NCBI GenBank assembly: GCA_934378025.1
Contig: CAKRPM010000045.1
Span: 1-8,476, forward strand
Reading direction: 5' to 3'
DNA length: 8,476 nt
Source of the DNA: an uncultured Eubacteriales bacterium
GTDB taxonomy: Bacteria; Bacillota; Clostridia; Oscillospirales; QAKW01
Shown here: piece by piece, positions 1 through 7,639 of the stretch
Position numbering within the stretch: the stretch's first letter is position 1
Layout of the letters: the number at the start of each line of letters is the position of its first letter
The notes under the pieces: model-generated
Databases searched by the model: none
What the model was told of the DNA's origin: nothing
Seen by the model: only the letters and a program-made list of their open reading frames with translations
Made by a program: the position numbers and the translations under genes

Positions 1-1646
1 CGTTTGTATTCGTGCAGCTGTTTGGCCTGAACGTCAAAGAGAGAGTCGGGCGAAACATTTACGCCGTTGGCCATGCTGATATATTCCGCCAGGCGTTTTT
101 TGTTTTGATATTTGATTTCTTCCAATTTGCGGTATACGCCGGTATCATCCTGATATTTCAGCAGCTTTTCCAGCTCGATGGCGTTATCCACAAACCCGTC
201 GCCGATCAGCTCGCTGATCATATTGCTTAAAAGCGGGTTGCTTTGGCACAACCAACGGCGGTGAACAATACCGTTGGTCACATTGGTCAGCTTGCCGGGG
301 AAAATATCGTTGTAGTCCGCAAATAAATCGTCCTTTAAAATTTGCGAGTGCAGTGCCGAAACGCCGTTTACACTGTAACAGCAAGCAACGCAAAGATTGG
401 CCATGTGCACCATCCCGTTGCCGAGGACGGCGATTTTGTCGATGACTGCGCGCTTTTCGGGATGATTGCGGAATACCGATTCGCAAAAACGACGGTTAAT
501 TTCCTCAACAATGGAATAAATACGCGGCAGGCGTGTTTTGAACAGGTCGATGCTCCATACCTCCAGCGCCTCGCTCATTACCGTATGGTTGGTGTAGGCC
601 AGTGTGCGCGTGGTGATATCCCAGGCTTTGTCCCATTGATACTCAAAATCATCCATTAAAATACGCATCAGCTCCGGTACGCACAATGAGGGATGCGTGT
701 CGTTGATATGAATGGCCACTTTGTCGGGAAGGTTATCCAGCGTTTTATAACGTGCAAAGTGGTTTTGTACAATATTTTTCATAGAGGCGCAGACAAAGAA
801 ATATTGCTGGCGCAGGCGGAGATTTTTCCCCTCGATATGGTCGTCGGCCGGGTAGAGAACCTTGGAGATGGCCTCGGCCTTTGCAGCGTTTTCGACGCTT
901 TTTAAATAGTCGCCGCGGGAGAACGATCCCATGTCAAATTCCTTGCTGCTTTTCGCCCCCCAAAGGCGTAAAACATTGACCGTATCGGTGTTGTGCCCGG
1001 AAATCAGCATATCATAGGGGATGGCGCGCACCTTGTCATAGTTCTTATGAATGGTTTTCAGGCCGTTTTCTCCCCAGATTTCTTCAATCTCACCGTCAAA
1101 GAATACTTCCTGCGCCTCATCGGGACGGGGAATTAACCAAGCACCGCCCATTTCCAGCCAGTTATCGGGAAATTCCATTTGCCATCCGTCCAAAATGACT
1201 TGTTTAAAGATGCCGAATTCGTAACGAATGGAAAATCCTGTTGCGGGATAATCCAGCGCCGTCAGCGAATCCAAATAGCAGGCGGCCAACCGTCCCAGAC
1301 CGCCGTTGCCCAAGCCGGCGTCCGGCTCCATGCAGTACAGCTTATCAAGATCGGTGCCGTTTTCCGCCAAAATTTTGCGTGCCTCGTCCTCCAGCCCTAA
1401 GTTGTACAAATTGTTTTTCAAACTTCTGCCCAGTAAAAATTCCATGGACATATAATAAACCTGTTTTGCCTGTTGCTTTTCTGCGGCGGCAACGGTTTTG
1501 GCGCGGCCGGTTTGCAAAATGTCGCGCACAACGTCAATCATGGCTTCATAGGTTTGCCGAATGTTGGCGTCTTTGGCGTCAACGGAAAACTTTTTCTGCA
1601 CTGCCTCTTCAAACAGGCTCTTCATTTCTTGCTTTTTAATAATCAT
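1..1646 (-). CDS. glgP: glycogen phosphorylase, N-terminal 548 codons (cut by left window edge)
   Basis: GT35 enzyme that releases glucose-1-phosphate from non-reducing ends of glycogen or maltodextrin in the cytoplasm, using pyridoxal phosphate. Read from ATG at 1646, the frame stays open to the left edge for 548 codons. Visible family blocks: MEFLLGRSL (about residues 68-76), PDAGLGNGGLGRLAACYLDS (108-127), ATGFSIRYEFGIF (135-147), PADDHIEGKNLRLRQQYF (266-283), HINDTHPS (313-320), NHTVMSEALE (353-362), VTNGIVHRRWL (456-466) and QLHEYK at the edge, matching the family's HEYKR. The family usually has about 750-830 residues, so the C-terminal third with the PLP-binding lysine is missing here. 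The start is supported by GGAGAG four bases upstream. It is last in the glg series, 141 bases after glgA, probably co-transcribed. Maltodextrin and glycogen phosphorylases cannot be separated by sequence alone; context favours glycogen. Confidence 0.96.
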   Translation of the reverse strand, partial: MIIKKQEMKSLFEEAVQKKFSVDAKDANIRQTYEAMIDVVRDILQTGRAKTVAAAEKQQAKQVYYMSMEFLLGRSLKNNLYNLGLEDEARKILAENGTDLDKLYCMEPDAGLGNGGLGRLAACYLDSLTALDYPATGFSIRYEFGIFKQVILDGWQMEFPDNWLEMGGAWLIPRPDEAQEVFFDGEIEEIWGENGLKTIHKNYDKVRAIPYDMLISGHNTDTVNVLRLWGAKSSKEFDMGSFSRGDYLKSVENAAKAEAISKVLYPADDHIEGKNLRLRQQYFFVCASMKNIVQNHFARYKTLDNLPDKVAIHINDTHPSLCVPELMRILMDDFEYQWDKAWDITTRTLAYTNHTVMSEALEVWSIDLFKTRLPRIYSIVEEINRRFCESVFRNHPEKRAVIDKIAVLGNGMVHMANLCVACCYSVNGVSALHSQILKDDLFADYNDIFPGKLTNVTNGIVHRRWLCQSNPLLSNMISELIGDGFVDNAIELEKLLKYQDDTGVYRKLEEIKYQNKKRLAEYISMANGVNVSPDSLFDVQAKQLHEYK

Positions 1647-1650
1647 GGTT

Positions 1651-1656
1651 CTCTCC
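1651..1656 (-). promoter_or_regulatory. ribosome binding site of glgP
   Basis: On the minus strand GGAGAG lies four bases before the ATG at 1646. It selects this start codon over the internal methionine at codon 8. The spacing is slightly short but usable. Confidence 0.6.
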
Positions 1657-1729
1657 ATTCTGCCGCTGAAGGATCCACACAATCAGAAACCAAAACCTCC
1701 GTCAGCGACGCCCGGAGAATTACCCGTCC

Positions 1730-1746
1730 GTTTTATGGAATAAAAC
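1730..1746. repeat. perfect 7-bp inverted repeat in the glgA-glgP gap
   Basis: GTTTTAT (1730-1736) and ATAAAAC (1740-1746) are perfect reverse complements separated by GGA. As RNA this is a short stem with only one G-C pair, and no T-run follows on the minus strand, so it is not a normal intrinsic terminator. It could be a weak processing or protein-binding site, or chance in AT-rich sequence. Confidence 0.45.
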
Positions 1747-1787
1747 ATCGTTTCTATATTGTGATTGCTATAAGGTTTTTCGGTGAT

Positions 1788-3206
1788 TTAAAGATTATTG
1801 TAGAGATCAATATATTTTTGCGCGCTCTTCTCCCAGGAATAATCGCCCAGCATCGCATTAGCTTTCGCTTTTGCGTAATTTTTCGGATCGTAGTATAGGG
1901 CAATGGCGCGGCGCACCGCGTCCATCATATCACCGCTGTTATAGGATTGAAAGGTAATGCCGCGTCCCGTGCCGGCAGTCGGGTCATAGGGAATGACCGT
2001 ATCGCGCAAACCGCCGACGGCATGCACGATCGGCAGCGTTCCGTAGCGCATGGCAATCATTTGCGCCAGGCCGCACGGCTCGAATTTTGAGGGCATCAAA
2101 AACAAATCCGCCCCCGCGTACATCCGCTGTGCCAGCGCCGCGTCAAATCCGATGACGGCGCGTACCCGATCGGGATATTGCGCCTGCATGGCGCGGAAGA
2201 AATCTTCGTATTCGTAGTCGCCGGTGCCCAGCAAAATAAATTGCGCGCCGCAGGCGATGATGTTATGAAACTCCTGCCGTACCAAATCCAGCCCTTTTTG
2301 CAAGGTCAGGCGTCCGACCATGGCAATCAGCGGCAGCTTCTCCTCCGGCAGTCCCATTTCTTTTTGCAGCGCCCGTTTGTTACGGAATTTTTGCGAACGA
2401 GTTTCAAATTTGTAGTGGTAGGGGATCATCAGGTCGGTGGCGGGATCGAACTTTTCGGTGTCGATTCCGTTGGTGATGCCGTGCAGTTTAAAACGCCGTG
2501 CCTCCAAAATGTGATGCAAGCCGTAGGAATAGTAGGGGTTTAAAATCTCCCCGGCATAGCTTTCCGAAACGGTGGTGACCGCCGCGGCACATTCGATGGC
2601 GCCTTTCATCAGATTTAAGCAATCGCCGTAAAAGAGCAGCGGTTTTTTATCCTCGCTCATGCCGAACACATTGCCCAAAATATAGGGATCGAATTTTCCT
2701 TGAAATTCGATATTGTGAATGGTAAATACCGTTTGCATCGTGCCGTAGCCGCCGCGCGCCCGAAATTCATGATCCAACAGTACCGGGATCAGCGCGGTGT
2801 GCCAGTCGTTGCAGTGCAGAACGTCCGGCCAAAAATCGATGACGGGCAAAACCTCCAGTACCGCGCGGCAGAAAAAGGCAAAGCGCTCGGCGTCGTCGTT
2901 TTCTCCGTAGACGCCGTAACGTTTAAAATAATATTCGTTGTCGATGAGATAGTAGGTGACGCCGTCCGCCTCGCAGCGGAAAACACCGCAGTATTGTTCC
3001 CGCCAGGCGTTGTGAATATAAAAATTCGTAATATATTCCATTTTGGAACGCCAAGATTCGGAAATCTGGCCGTACAACGGCAAAATCACGCGGCAATCCA
3101 CGCCCTTTTTGCAAAGTGCACGCGGCAGGGCCGCTGCAACATCACCCAGCCCTCCGACCTTTACAAACGGTGCGGCCTCTCCCGCAACAAAGAGTACTTT
3201 CTTCAT
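1788..3206 (-). CDS. glgA: glycogen synthase (ADP-glucose type, GT5)
   Basis: Transfers glucose from ADP-glucose to the non-reducing end of an alpha-1,4-glucan with retention of configuration, in the cytoplasm. The 472 residues match the usual 470-490 of bacterial GlgA. The N-terminal Rossmann half begins with a GT5 ADP-glucose loop, KVGGLGDV (residues 16-23). HNIEFQG (164-170) is also conserved. The C-terminal half has GRLTLQKG (298-305), with the Arg/Lys pair that contacts the nucleotide sugar phosphates, and the SKFEPCGL block (373-380) with the conserved Glu376. The C-terminal helix ends YSWEKSAQKYIDLYNNL. The ATG at 3206 overlaps the glgD stop codon as ATGA. Its ribosome site, GGGAG, lies inside the last glgD codons, pointing to translational coupling with glgD. 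No key residue appears missing. Confidence 0.98.
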   Translation of the reverse strand: MKKVLFVAGEAAPFVKVGGLGDVAAALPRALCKKGVDCRVILPLYGQISESWRSKMEYITNFYIHNAWREQYCGVFRCEADGVTYYLIDNEYYFKRYGVYGENDDAERFAFFCRAVLEVLPVIDFWPDVLHCNDWHTALIPVLLDHEFRARGGYGTMQTVFTIHNIEFQGKFDPYILGNVFGMSEDKKPLLFYGDCLNLMKGAIECAAAVTTVSESYAGEILNPYYSYGLHHILEARRFKLHGITNGIDTEKFDPATDLMIPYHYKFETRSQKFRNKRALQKEMGLPEEKLPLIAMVGRLTLQKGLDLVRQEFHNIIACGAQFILLGTGDYEYEDFFRAMQAQYPDRVRAVIGFDAALAQRMYAGADLFLMPSKFEPCGLAQMIAMRYGTLPIVHAVGGLRDTVIPYDPTAGTGRGITFQSYNSGDMMDAVRRAIALYYDPKNYAKAKANAMLGDYSWEKSAQKYIDLYNNL

Positions 3207-4315
3207 ATTTTGCTCCCTTTTGATAATACGTAGGGATAACCGGCGGAACCGATCAGCTCCACGCCGTCCCCGATCGTAACATTTTTATCACAGATGACGT
3301 GCTTGAGTTTGACATTTTTGCCGATATGCGTTCCCTGCATAATGACGCAGTCTTTAATTTCAGCGCCCTCTTCGACGGTGACATTTCGGAAAATGATGCT
3401 GTTTTCAATGGCACCGTTGATTTCGCATCCGTCTGCAAGCAGCGTGTTGGAAACACGCGCATGATAAGCGTACAGGGTGGGAACGGTATCTTTGATACGC
3501 GTTAAAACCGGGCTGTCCTCGGGGAACAGATCGGCCTGCACCTCGGGCTGCAGAATGTCCATATTGCAGCGGTAGTAATCGGTAACGGAGCTGACAATGG
3601 CCGCATACCCTTCGTGCAAATGCCCGCAAATGCGCAGCTTGCCCATATAGCGCACAATTAAATCGCGCGTCAGATCATGCCAGTTAAACAAATTCGCTTT
3701 ATCCAAAAAGGCCAGCAAAAAGTCCTTGCGCATTACATAACAATTCAGTGCCACATCCGCTTCATTTGCATCGCGGCAGTAACGCACGTCACAGAGATTA
3801 TTTTGCTCGTCAAAGGCGACAATCATACTCTTATCGCTCGGTTTTTTCATAATCGAGTGAACGATGGTGATGTCTGCACCGCAGCGAACATGCTGCTTGA
3901 GCACGTCGTTAAAATTGATATTGGCCACCATATTGCCCTGCCCCATAATGACATACTCGCCCGGGGTCGATTCGATATAGCTTACAATACTGCGCAGTGC
4001 GTCCAGCTTTCCGCTCATCATTTCGGGGACGGCCACATTGCCGTGAGAGTACGGCGTCAGCATGGTGATACCGCCGTTTTTCCGTCCGAGATCCCAGTCC
4101 TTCCCGCTGCCGATGTGATCCAGCAGAGAACCGTAATTCTGCTTGGTCAACAGTCCGACGGCATGAATCCCCGCGCCGACCATGCCGGAAAGCAAAAAGT
4201 CGATGGCGCGGTAACGGCAGGCAATGGGCAGCGACGCACAGGAACGGTTTTGCACCAGCTCGTGACGATCATTGCTGGAATAGCTGTCTGAAAAAATAAT
4301 TCCGATGGCGTTCAT
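3203..4315 (-). CDS. glgD: GlgD, non-catalytic ADP-glucose pyrophosphorylase-like regulatory subunit
   Basis: Paralogue of GlgC found beside it in Bacillota glycogen operons. In studied cases it pairs with GlgC and raises its activity rather than catalysing. The 370 residues keep the fold: an N-terminal nucleotidyltransferase-like domain (about 1-250, with WDLGRKNGG at 74-82 parallel to WDLDRMNGG of GlgC) and a C-terminal left-handed beta-helix (about 285-355, hexapeptide-like repeats). The catalytic features are decayed. The glycine-rich GGxGxR loop is replaced by [10 protein letters not shown] (8-17), the metal-binding Asp of GDH is Asn128 (GQGNM), and no FEEKP sugar-phosphate block is seen. 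I chose the ATG at 4315, not the in-frame upstream ATG at 4408. It starts the family-typical [12 protein letters not shown], has GAGGAGG just upstream, and overlaps the glgC stop as ATGA. The longer frame would put 31 arginine-rich residues over the end of glgC. Confidence 0.93.
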   Translation of the reverse strand: MNAIGIIFSDSYSSNDRHELVQNRSCASLPIACRYRAIDFLLSGMVGAGIHAVGLLTKQNYGSLLDHIGSGKDWDLGRKNGGITMLTPYSHGNVAVPEMMSGKLDALRSIVSYIESTPGEYVIMGQGNMVANINFNDVLKQHVRCGADITIVHSIMKKPSDKSMIVAFDEQNNLCDVRYCRDANEADVALNCYVMRKDFLLAFLDKANLFNWHDLTRDLIVRYMGKLRICGHLHEGYAAIVSSVTDYYRCNMDILQPEVQADLFPEDSPVLTRIKDTVPTLYAYHARVSNTLLADGCEINGAIENSIIFRNVTVEEGAEIKDCVIMQGTHIGKNVKLKHVICDKNVTIGDGVELIGSAGYPYVLSKGSKI

Positions 4316-5523
4316 TTTGCGGCCTCCTCTTTTTGGATCATTTCGCACGGGCGGACGATTTGTCCCGCTTTTACCACGGCGCCCTGCCCGACAACGGCGA
4401 TGCCCCAATTTTCGGGGTCTTTAAAGTTCTCAGGATCGTCGCCGATTACGGCGCCGTCTTCAATCACGGCGTCGTCGGCAATAATGGCATAGCGTATATC
4501 GCAGTTTTTCCCGATTTTTACATTATGCATAATTACCGATGAGGAGGCGCGGCTGCCTTCTCCCAAAGTTACGCCGCTGAACAGCACGCTGTACCATAAT
4601 TTTCCGTGCACCTTGCATCCTTCGGAAATCATGCTCTCCACAATATCGGTTTTTTCTCCGATGAACTGCGGCGGCAGCGCCTTATGACGGGCGTAGATTT
4701 TCCAGTGCGGGTCGGACAGATTCAGCGGAATTTTCGGGTTCAGAAGATCCATATTGGCTTCCCAAAAACTGTCGATGGTGCCCACGTCTTTCCAGTATCC
4801 GTCGAACGGCCAAACCATCATTTTTTCACCCGCGTCCAGCATGGCGGGCAAAATGTTTTTGCCGAAATCGTTTTCGCTTTTCGGATCAGCCTCGTCCGCT
4901 TCCAAATATTTTTTCAATTTTTTCCATGTGAAAATGTAAATTCCCATGGAGGCGTTGGTGGATTTCGGATGCGCCGGTTTTTCCTCAAATTCGTAAATGA
5001 CGTTGTTTTCGTCCGCGTTCATAATGCCGAATCGGCTGGCCTCTTCAATCGGAACGTTCAGTGCGGCAATGGTCGCGTCGGCATTTTGCGCTTTGTGATA
5101 CGCCAGCATTTTGCCGTAATCCATTTTATAAATGTGATCGCCCGAAAGAATCAGTACATACTCCGGCTGGTATTGCTCGATAAAATTGATGTTTTGGTAA
5201 ATGGCATTGGCGGTGCCTTTGTACCAATTGCTTGAGGTCGCTGTTGCGTAGGGCGGCAAAATATGTACGCCCCCATTCATGCGATCCAAGTCCCACGGCT
5301 GGCCGTTTCCGATATAAGCGTTGAGCTCCAGGGGCTGGTACTGCGTCAGTACGCCGACGGTGTCAATGCCGGAATTGGTACAGTTGGAAAGCGGGAAATC
5401 AATAATTCTGTATTTTCCGCCGAACGGAATGGCGGGTTTGGCCGTTTGCTGCGTCAGCACATACAAGCGGCTTCCCTGGCCGCCCGCCAACAGCATGGCG
5501 ACCATTTCTTTTTTGGTTGACAT
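4312..5523 (-). CDS. glgC: glucose-1-phosphate adenylyltransferase (ADP-glucose pyrophosphorylase, catalytic subunit)
   Basis: Makes ADP-glucose and pyrophosphate from ATP and glucose-1-phosphate, the committed and usually allosterically controlled step of glycogen synthesis. The 403 residues fit the family (about 380-430). Motifs in order: the nucleotide loop [10 protein letters not shown] (11-20), [20 protein letters not shown] (29-48), GTANAIYQN (103-111), [11 protein letters not shown] (126-136) with the catalytic metal-binding Asp129, FEEKP (179-183) with the sugar-phosphate Lys182, and [16 protein letters not shown] (246-261). The Asp129-Lys182 spacing equals that of E. coli Asp142-Lys195. 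A hexapeptide-repeat beta-helix occupies about 290-390. The start codon directly abuts the glgB stop (TAA then ATG), with an AAGGGGG ribosome site inside the glgB end. The stop overlaps the glgD start. A GlgC/GlgD mixed tetramer is likely by analogy with studied Bacillota pairs. Confidence 0.98.
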   Translation of the reverse strand: MSTKKEMVAMLLAGGQGSRLYVLTQQTAKPAIPFGGKYRIIDFPLSNCTNSGIDTVGVLTQYQPLELNAYIGNGQPWDLDRMNGGVHILPPYATATSSNWYKGTANAIYQNINFIEQYQPEYVLILSGDHIYKMDYGKMLAYHKAQNADATIAALNVPIEEASRFGIMNADENNVIYEFEEKPAHPKSTNASMGIYIFTWKKLKKYLEADEADPKSENDFGKNILPAMLDAGEKMMVWPFDGYWKDVGTIDSFWEANMDLLNPKIPLNLSDPHWKIYARHKALPPQFIGEKTDIVESMISEGCKVHGKLWYSVLFSGVTLGEGSRASSSVIMHNVKIGKNCDIRYAIIADDAVIEDGAVIGDDPENFKDPENWGIAVVGQGAVVKAGQIVRPCEMIQKEEAAK

Positions 5524-7419
5524 TTATTTTTCCCCCTTGCTGGTTTTTATAATACGACGATGCGTAAACAGCTGCCCGCTGAAGGGCGGCAAATCTAAGA
5601 CGATGGATTGTTTGTGACCGTGCATCGGCTGGCTTTGCGCCACCAGGGTTTCGCCGGGTTGACCCGTGCCGCCGAATTCGGCGTCGTCGGTGGAAACAAT
5701 CGGCTTGTAGTGCCCGCGGTGGGGGACGCCGATGCGATAATCGTTCAGCGCACGACCCGAAAAATTGAAGACGGCGACAATTTCCTCATGTCGATCCCGC
5801 GTGATAAAGGACATTACGGTGTTATAGGTGTCGTCCGCGGCGATCCACTCAAATCCCTGCCAGTCCGGCAACGGACAACTCAGCGCGCCGTGCTTTTTAT
5901 AAAGCTTGCACAAATGTGCCACAAAATGCTGCAGCTGACGGTGACGATCAAAGGACAGCAAATTCCAATCCAACTGCTGCTCTTCGTTCCATTCGATAAA
6001 CTGACCGAACTCGCCGCCCATGAACAGCATTTTTTTGCCCGGATGCGCCAACATATAGGTGTAGTAGGTTCGCAAATTCGCAAATTTTTCATCGTAGGCG
6101 CCCGGCATTTTGGAAAGCAGCGATGCCTTGCCGTGTACGACCTCGTCATGAGAAAGCGGCAGAATATAATTTTCGCTGAAGGCATAGGTCAGAGAAAAGG
6201 TCATCATGTTCATATTGTCGCCGCGGAAAAAGGGGTCGATGGACATAAACCGAAGCGTGTCGTTCATCCAGCCCATGCTCCATTTGTAATCAAATCCCAG
6301 CCCCCCGATATCCGTCGGCGCGGTGACCATGGGCCAGGCGGTGGACTCCTCGGCGATCATCATAATGCCTTTGTTTTGCTTATGCGTGAGGATGTTCAGC
6401 TTTTTAATAAAAGCGATGGCTTCAAGATTGGCGTTGCCGCCCTCGGCGTTGGGGCGCCAGGCACCGTTTTCTTTGCCGTAATCCAGATACAGCATACTGG
6501 CGACCGCGTCGACACGCAGCCCGTCGATATGATATTTTTCCAGCCAGAATTGGGCGCTGGAAATCAAAAACGAAACAACCTCGCCCTTGCCGTAGTCGAA
6601 AATGCGGGTGCCCCAATCGGGATGCTCCCGCTTGAGCGGATCGGTGTATTCGTAGCAAAAACTGCCGTCAAACTCGTAGAGTCCGAAAGCGTCTTTCGGG
6701 AAATGAGCGGGTACCCAGTCCATGATCACGCCGATGCCCGCTTTATGGCAGCGGTCGATAAATTCCATAAAATCATGCGGCGTTCCGTAACGTGAGGTCG
6801 GCGCAAAGTACCCCGTGACCTGATAGCCCCAGGACTTGTCGTAGGGATATTCCGTCAGCGGCATCAGCTCGATATGAGTATAGCCCATTTTATGGATATA
6901 CGGGATCAGCTCATCCGCCAATGCCGTATAACTTAAAAATTCGCCGTTTTCGGTGCGCCGCCAAGATCCTGCATGCAGTTCGTAAATGTTCAGCGGTCGG
7001 GTATGCACAGCGCCCTGCGCCCGCTTTTCCATCCATGCGTGATCCTGCCAGGCAAAGTGAGAAATATCGAAAATTTTGGAGGCAGTGTCGGGGCGGGTGG
7101 CCGCGTGAAACGCAAAGGGATCGGCCTTATAAAAGCCCTCGCCGTTCTGCGGAATAATGAAATACTTATAGCAATCGAAAATCGCCGCCTCCCGGCACGT
7201 TCCTTCCCATATTCCGCCGTCATGTTCTTGCATGGGAATACCGCTTTGTGCGTCCCAACCGCAAAAATCGCCGACGATAAAAACCTGTTTTGCCGCCGGT
7301 GCCCAAACACGGAAAAGCCAATTTCCGTTTTTCATCGGGTGTGCGCCGAAATATTCAAAGCACTTGCTGTTGGTCCCCTCGTGAAAGAGATAGGGCGCCG
7401 CGTCCGTCTGCTTTGCCAT
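5524..7419 (-). CDS. glgB: 1,4-alpha-glucan (glycogen) branching enzyme, GH13
   Basis: Cuts an alpha-1,4 chain and reattaches it through an alpha-1,6 bond, creating glycogen branches. The 631 residues have an N-terminal CBM48-type domain (about 22-120, FRVWAPAAKQVFIVGDFCGW), a GH13 barrel from about 140, and a C-terminal all-beta domain from about 535. GH13 regions are intact: DWVPAHF (234-240), GLRVDAVASMLY (300-311) with nucleophile Asp304, AEEST (356-360) with acid/base Glu357, and LSHDEVVHG (422-430) with Asp425. Spacings of 53 and 68 residues between these equal those of the E. coli GlgB triad (405/458/526). It lacks the extra N-terminal domain of the long enterobacterial enzymes, like other Bacillota forms. 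It is first in the operon, with GGAAGG ten bases upstream of the ATG and a promoter -10 box at 7463-7468. Confidence 0.98.
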   Translation of the reverse strand: MAKQTDAAPYLFHEGTNSKCFEYFGAHPMKNGNWLFRVWAPAAKQVFIVGDFCGWDAQSGIPMQEHDGGIWEGTCREAAIFDCYKYFIIPQNGEGFYKADPFAFHAATRPDTASKIFDISHFAWQDHAWMEKRAQGAVHTRPLNIYELHAGSWRRTENGEFLSYTALADELIPYIHKMGYTHIELMPLTEYPYDKSWGYQVTGYFAPTSRYGTPHDFMEFIDRCHKAGIGVIMDWVPAHFPKDAFGLYEFDGSFCYEYTDPLKREHPDWGTRIFDYGKGEVVSFLISSAQFWLEKYHIDGLRVDAVASMLYLDYGKENGAWRPNAEGGNANLEAIAFIKKLNILTHKQNKGIMMIAEESTAWPMVTAPTDIGGLGFDYKWSMGWMNDTLRFMSIDPFFRGDNMNMMTFSLTYAFSENYILPLSHDEVVHGKASLLSKMPGAYDEKFANLRTYYTYMLAHPGKKMLFMGGEFGQFIEWNEEQQLDWNLLSFDRHRQLQHFVAHLCKLYKKHGALSCPLPDWQGFEWIAADDTYNTVMSFITRDRHEEIVAVFNFSGRALNDYRIGVPHRGHYKPIVSTDDAEFGGTGQPGETLVAQSQPMHGHKQSIVLDLPPFSGQLFTHRRIIKTSKGEK

Positions 7420-7429
7420 ATTTTCACAT

Positions 7430-7435
7430 CCTTCC
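7430..7435 (-). promoter_or_regulatory. ribosome binding site of glgB
   Basis: GGAAGG on the minus strand lies ten bases before the ATG at 7419, in a purine-rich stretch (7443-7429) that holds several partial Shine-Dalgarno matches. Two ATGTGA start-stop hexamers (7447-7442 and 7429-7424) flank it. Confidence 0.6.
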
Positions 7436-7462
7436 TTTTCCTCACATAAAAATACTGATTTT

Positions 7463-7491
7463 ATTATACTATTTTTGCAGGAGATTTACTA
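7463..7491 (-). promoter_or_regulatory. predicted sigma-A promoter of the glgBCDA(P) operon
   Basis: On the minus strand a perfect TATAAT occupies 7468-7463. With a 17-base spacer the -35 hexamer would be TAGTAA (7491-7486), only three matches to TTGACA. Immediately upstream, 7501-7516 is almost pure A/T (AAATTTTATAAATTTT on the minus strand), where an UP element for the RNA polymerase alpha subunit would sit. Predicted transcription start is near 7456, giving a leader of about 37 bases. The weak -35 could mean activator dependence or reliance on the UP-like tract. Confidence 0.55.
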
Positions 7492-7558
7492 TAGGTTTTG
7501 AAAATTTATAAAATTTCTAACATTTGCATAATGAAAGTGATCGTTTTTTGGATATTTT

Positions 7559-7595
7559 TAACAAAAACAAAAGGATAAATTTTGAGTTTTTGTTA
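7559..7595. repeat. long AT-rich inverted repeat in the divergent control region
   Basis: TAACAAAAAC (7559-7568) and GTTTTTGTTA (7586-7595) are perfect 10-base reverse complements. Inside them AAAA (7569-7572) can pair with TTTT (7580-7583), leaving a two-base GA bulge and a seven-base GGATAAA loop, so 14 pairs in all. It is outside both core promoters, about 30 bases upstream of the GH13 -35 box and about 68 upstream of the glgB -35 position. It is too AT-rich for a typical terminator. A DNA-binding or DNA-bending site is the likeliest role if it has one. Confidence 0.6.
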
Positions 7596-7599
7596 GTTT

Positions 7600-7626
7600 A
7601 ACCAATGCTTTTGTTGCTTTTTGGTT
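7600..7626. repeat. AACCAA/TTGGTT inverted repeat abutting the GH13 -35 box
   Basis: AACCAA (7600-7605) and TTGGTT (7621-7626) are perfect reverse complements with a 15-base spacer. The match continues imperfectly outward into GTTAGTTT and GACAAAAC, giving 10 of 14 matching bases per arm. The right arm overlaps the first two bases of the -35 hexamer, a place where an operator would control the GH13 promoter. Short arms in AT-rich DNA can arise by chance. Confidence 0.35.
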
Positions 7627-7639
7627 GACAAAACGTCAA
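7625..7639. promoter_or_regulatory. candidate operator: TTGAC-5-GTCAA palindrome over the -35 box
   Basis: TTGAC (7625-7629) and GTCAA (7635-7639) are perfect inverted arms around AAAAC. A regulator bound here would block the -35 box. Part of the left arm is explained by the -35 consensus itself, so only the right arm is extra evidence. I cannot assign a regulator family. Confidence 0.3.

Larger units (their letters stand above)
1647..1787 (-). other. 141-base glgA-glgP intergenic gap
   Basis: This is the only real gap inside the glg series. I see no open frame with a ribosome binding site and no paired -35/-10 boxes on the minus strand. A TATAGA at 1758-1753 has no -35 box at proper spacing. 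The gap holds an AT-rich stem-loop at 1730-1746 and a 5-bp GC-richer stem at 1697-1717 followed on the minus strand by GTTTTGGTTT. Neither is a convincing terminator, so read-through from glgA into glgP is the default reading. Confidence 0.5.

Noticed and set aside
1753..1758. TATAGA as -10 box of a separate glgP promoter
   Set aside because: At 17-base spacing the upstream hexamer is GAAAAA, which is no -35 match.
1473..1898. Plus-strand 141-codon frame spanning the glgA-glgP gap
   Set aside because: It is mostly antisense to glgP and glgA, with no recognised domain and no good ribosome site.
4316..4408. Upstream in-frame start for glgD at 4408
   Set aside because: It would add 31 arginine-rich residues unlike the family and overlap glgC by about 97 bases. 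The 4315 start has a strong ribosome site and an ATGA overlap.
3677..5235. Plus-strand open frames of about 204 and 209 codons opposite glgD and glgC
   Set aside because: Both are fully antisense to well-supported genes and have no family signature, so I regard them as shadow frames.
5608..6795. 395-codon plus-strand open frame antisense to glgB
   Set aside because: It lies wholly opposite an intact, motif-complete glgB, shows no recognisable domain and no ribosome site was evident. It is best explained as a shadow of glgB codon use.
7559..7595. Intrinsic terminator in the divergent region
   Set aside because: The stem is nearly all A-T pairs and neither flanking gene ends here, so there is no transcript to terminate.
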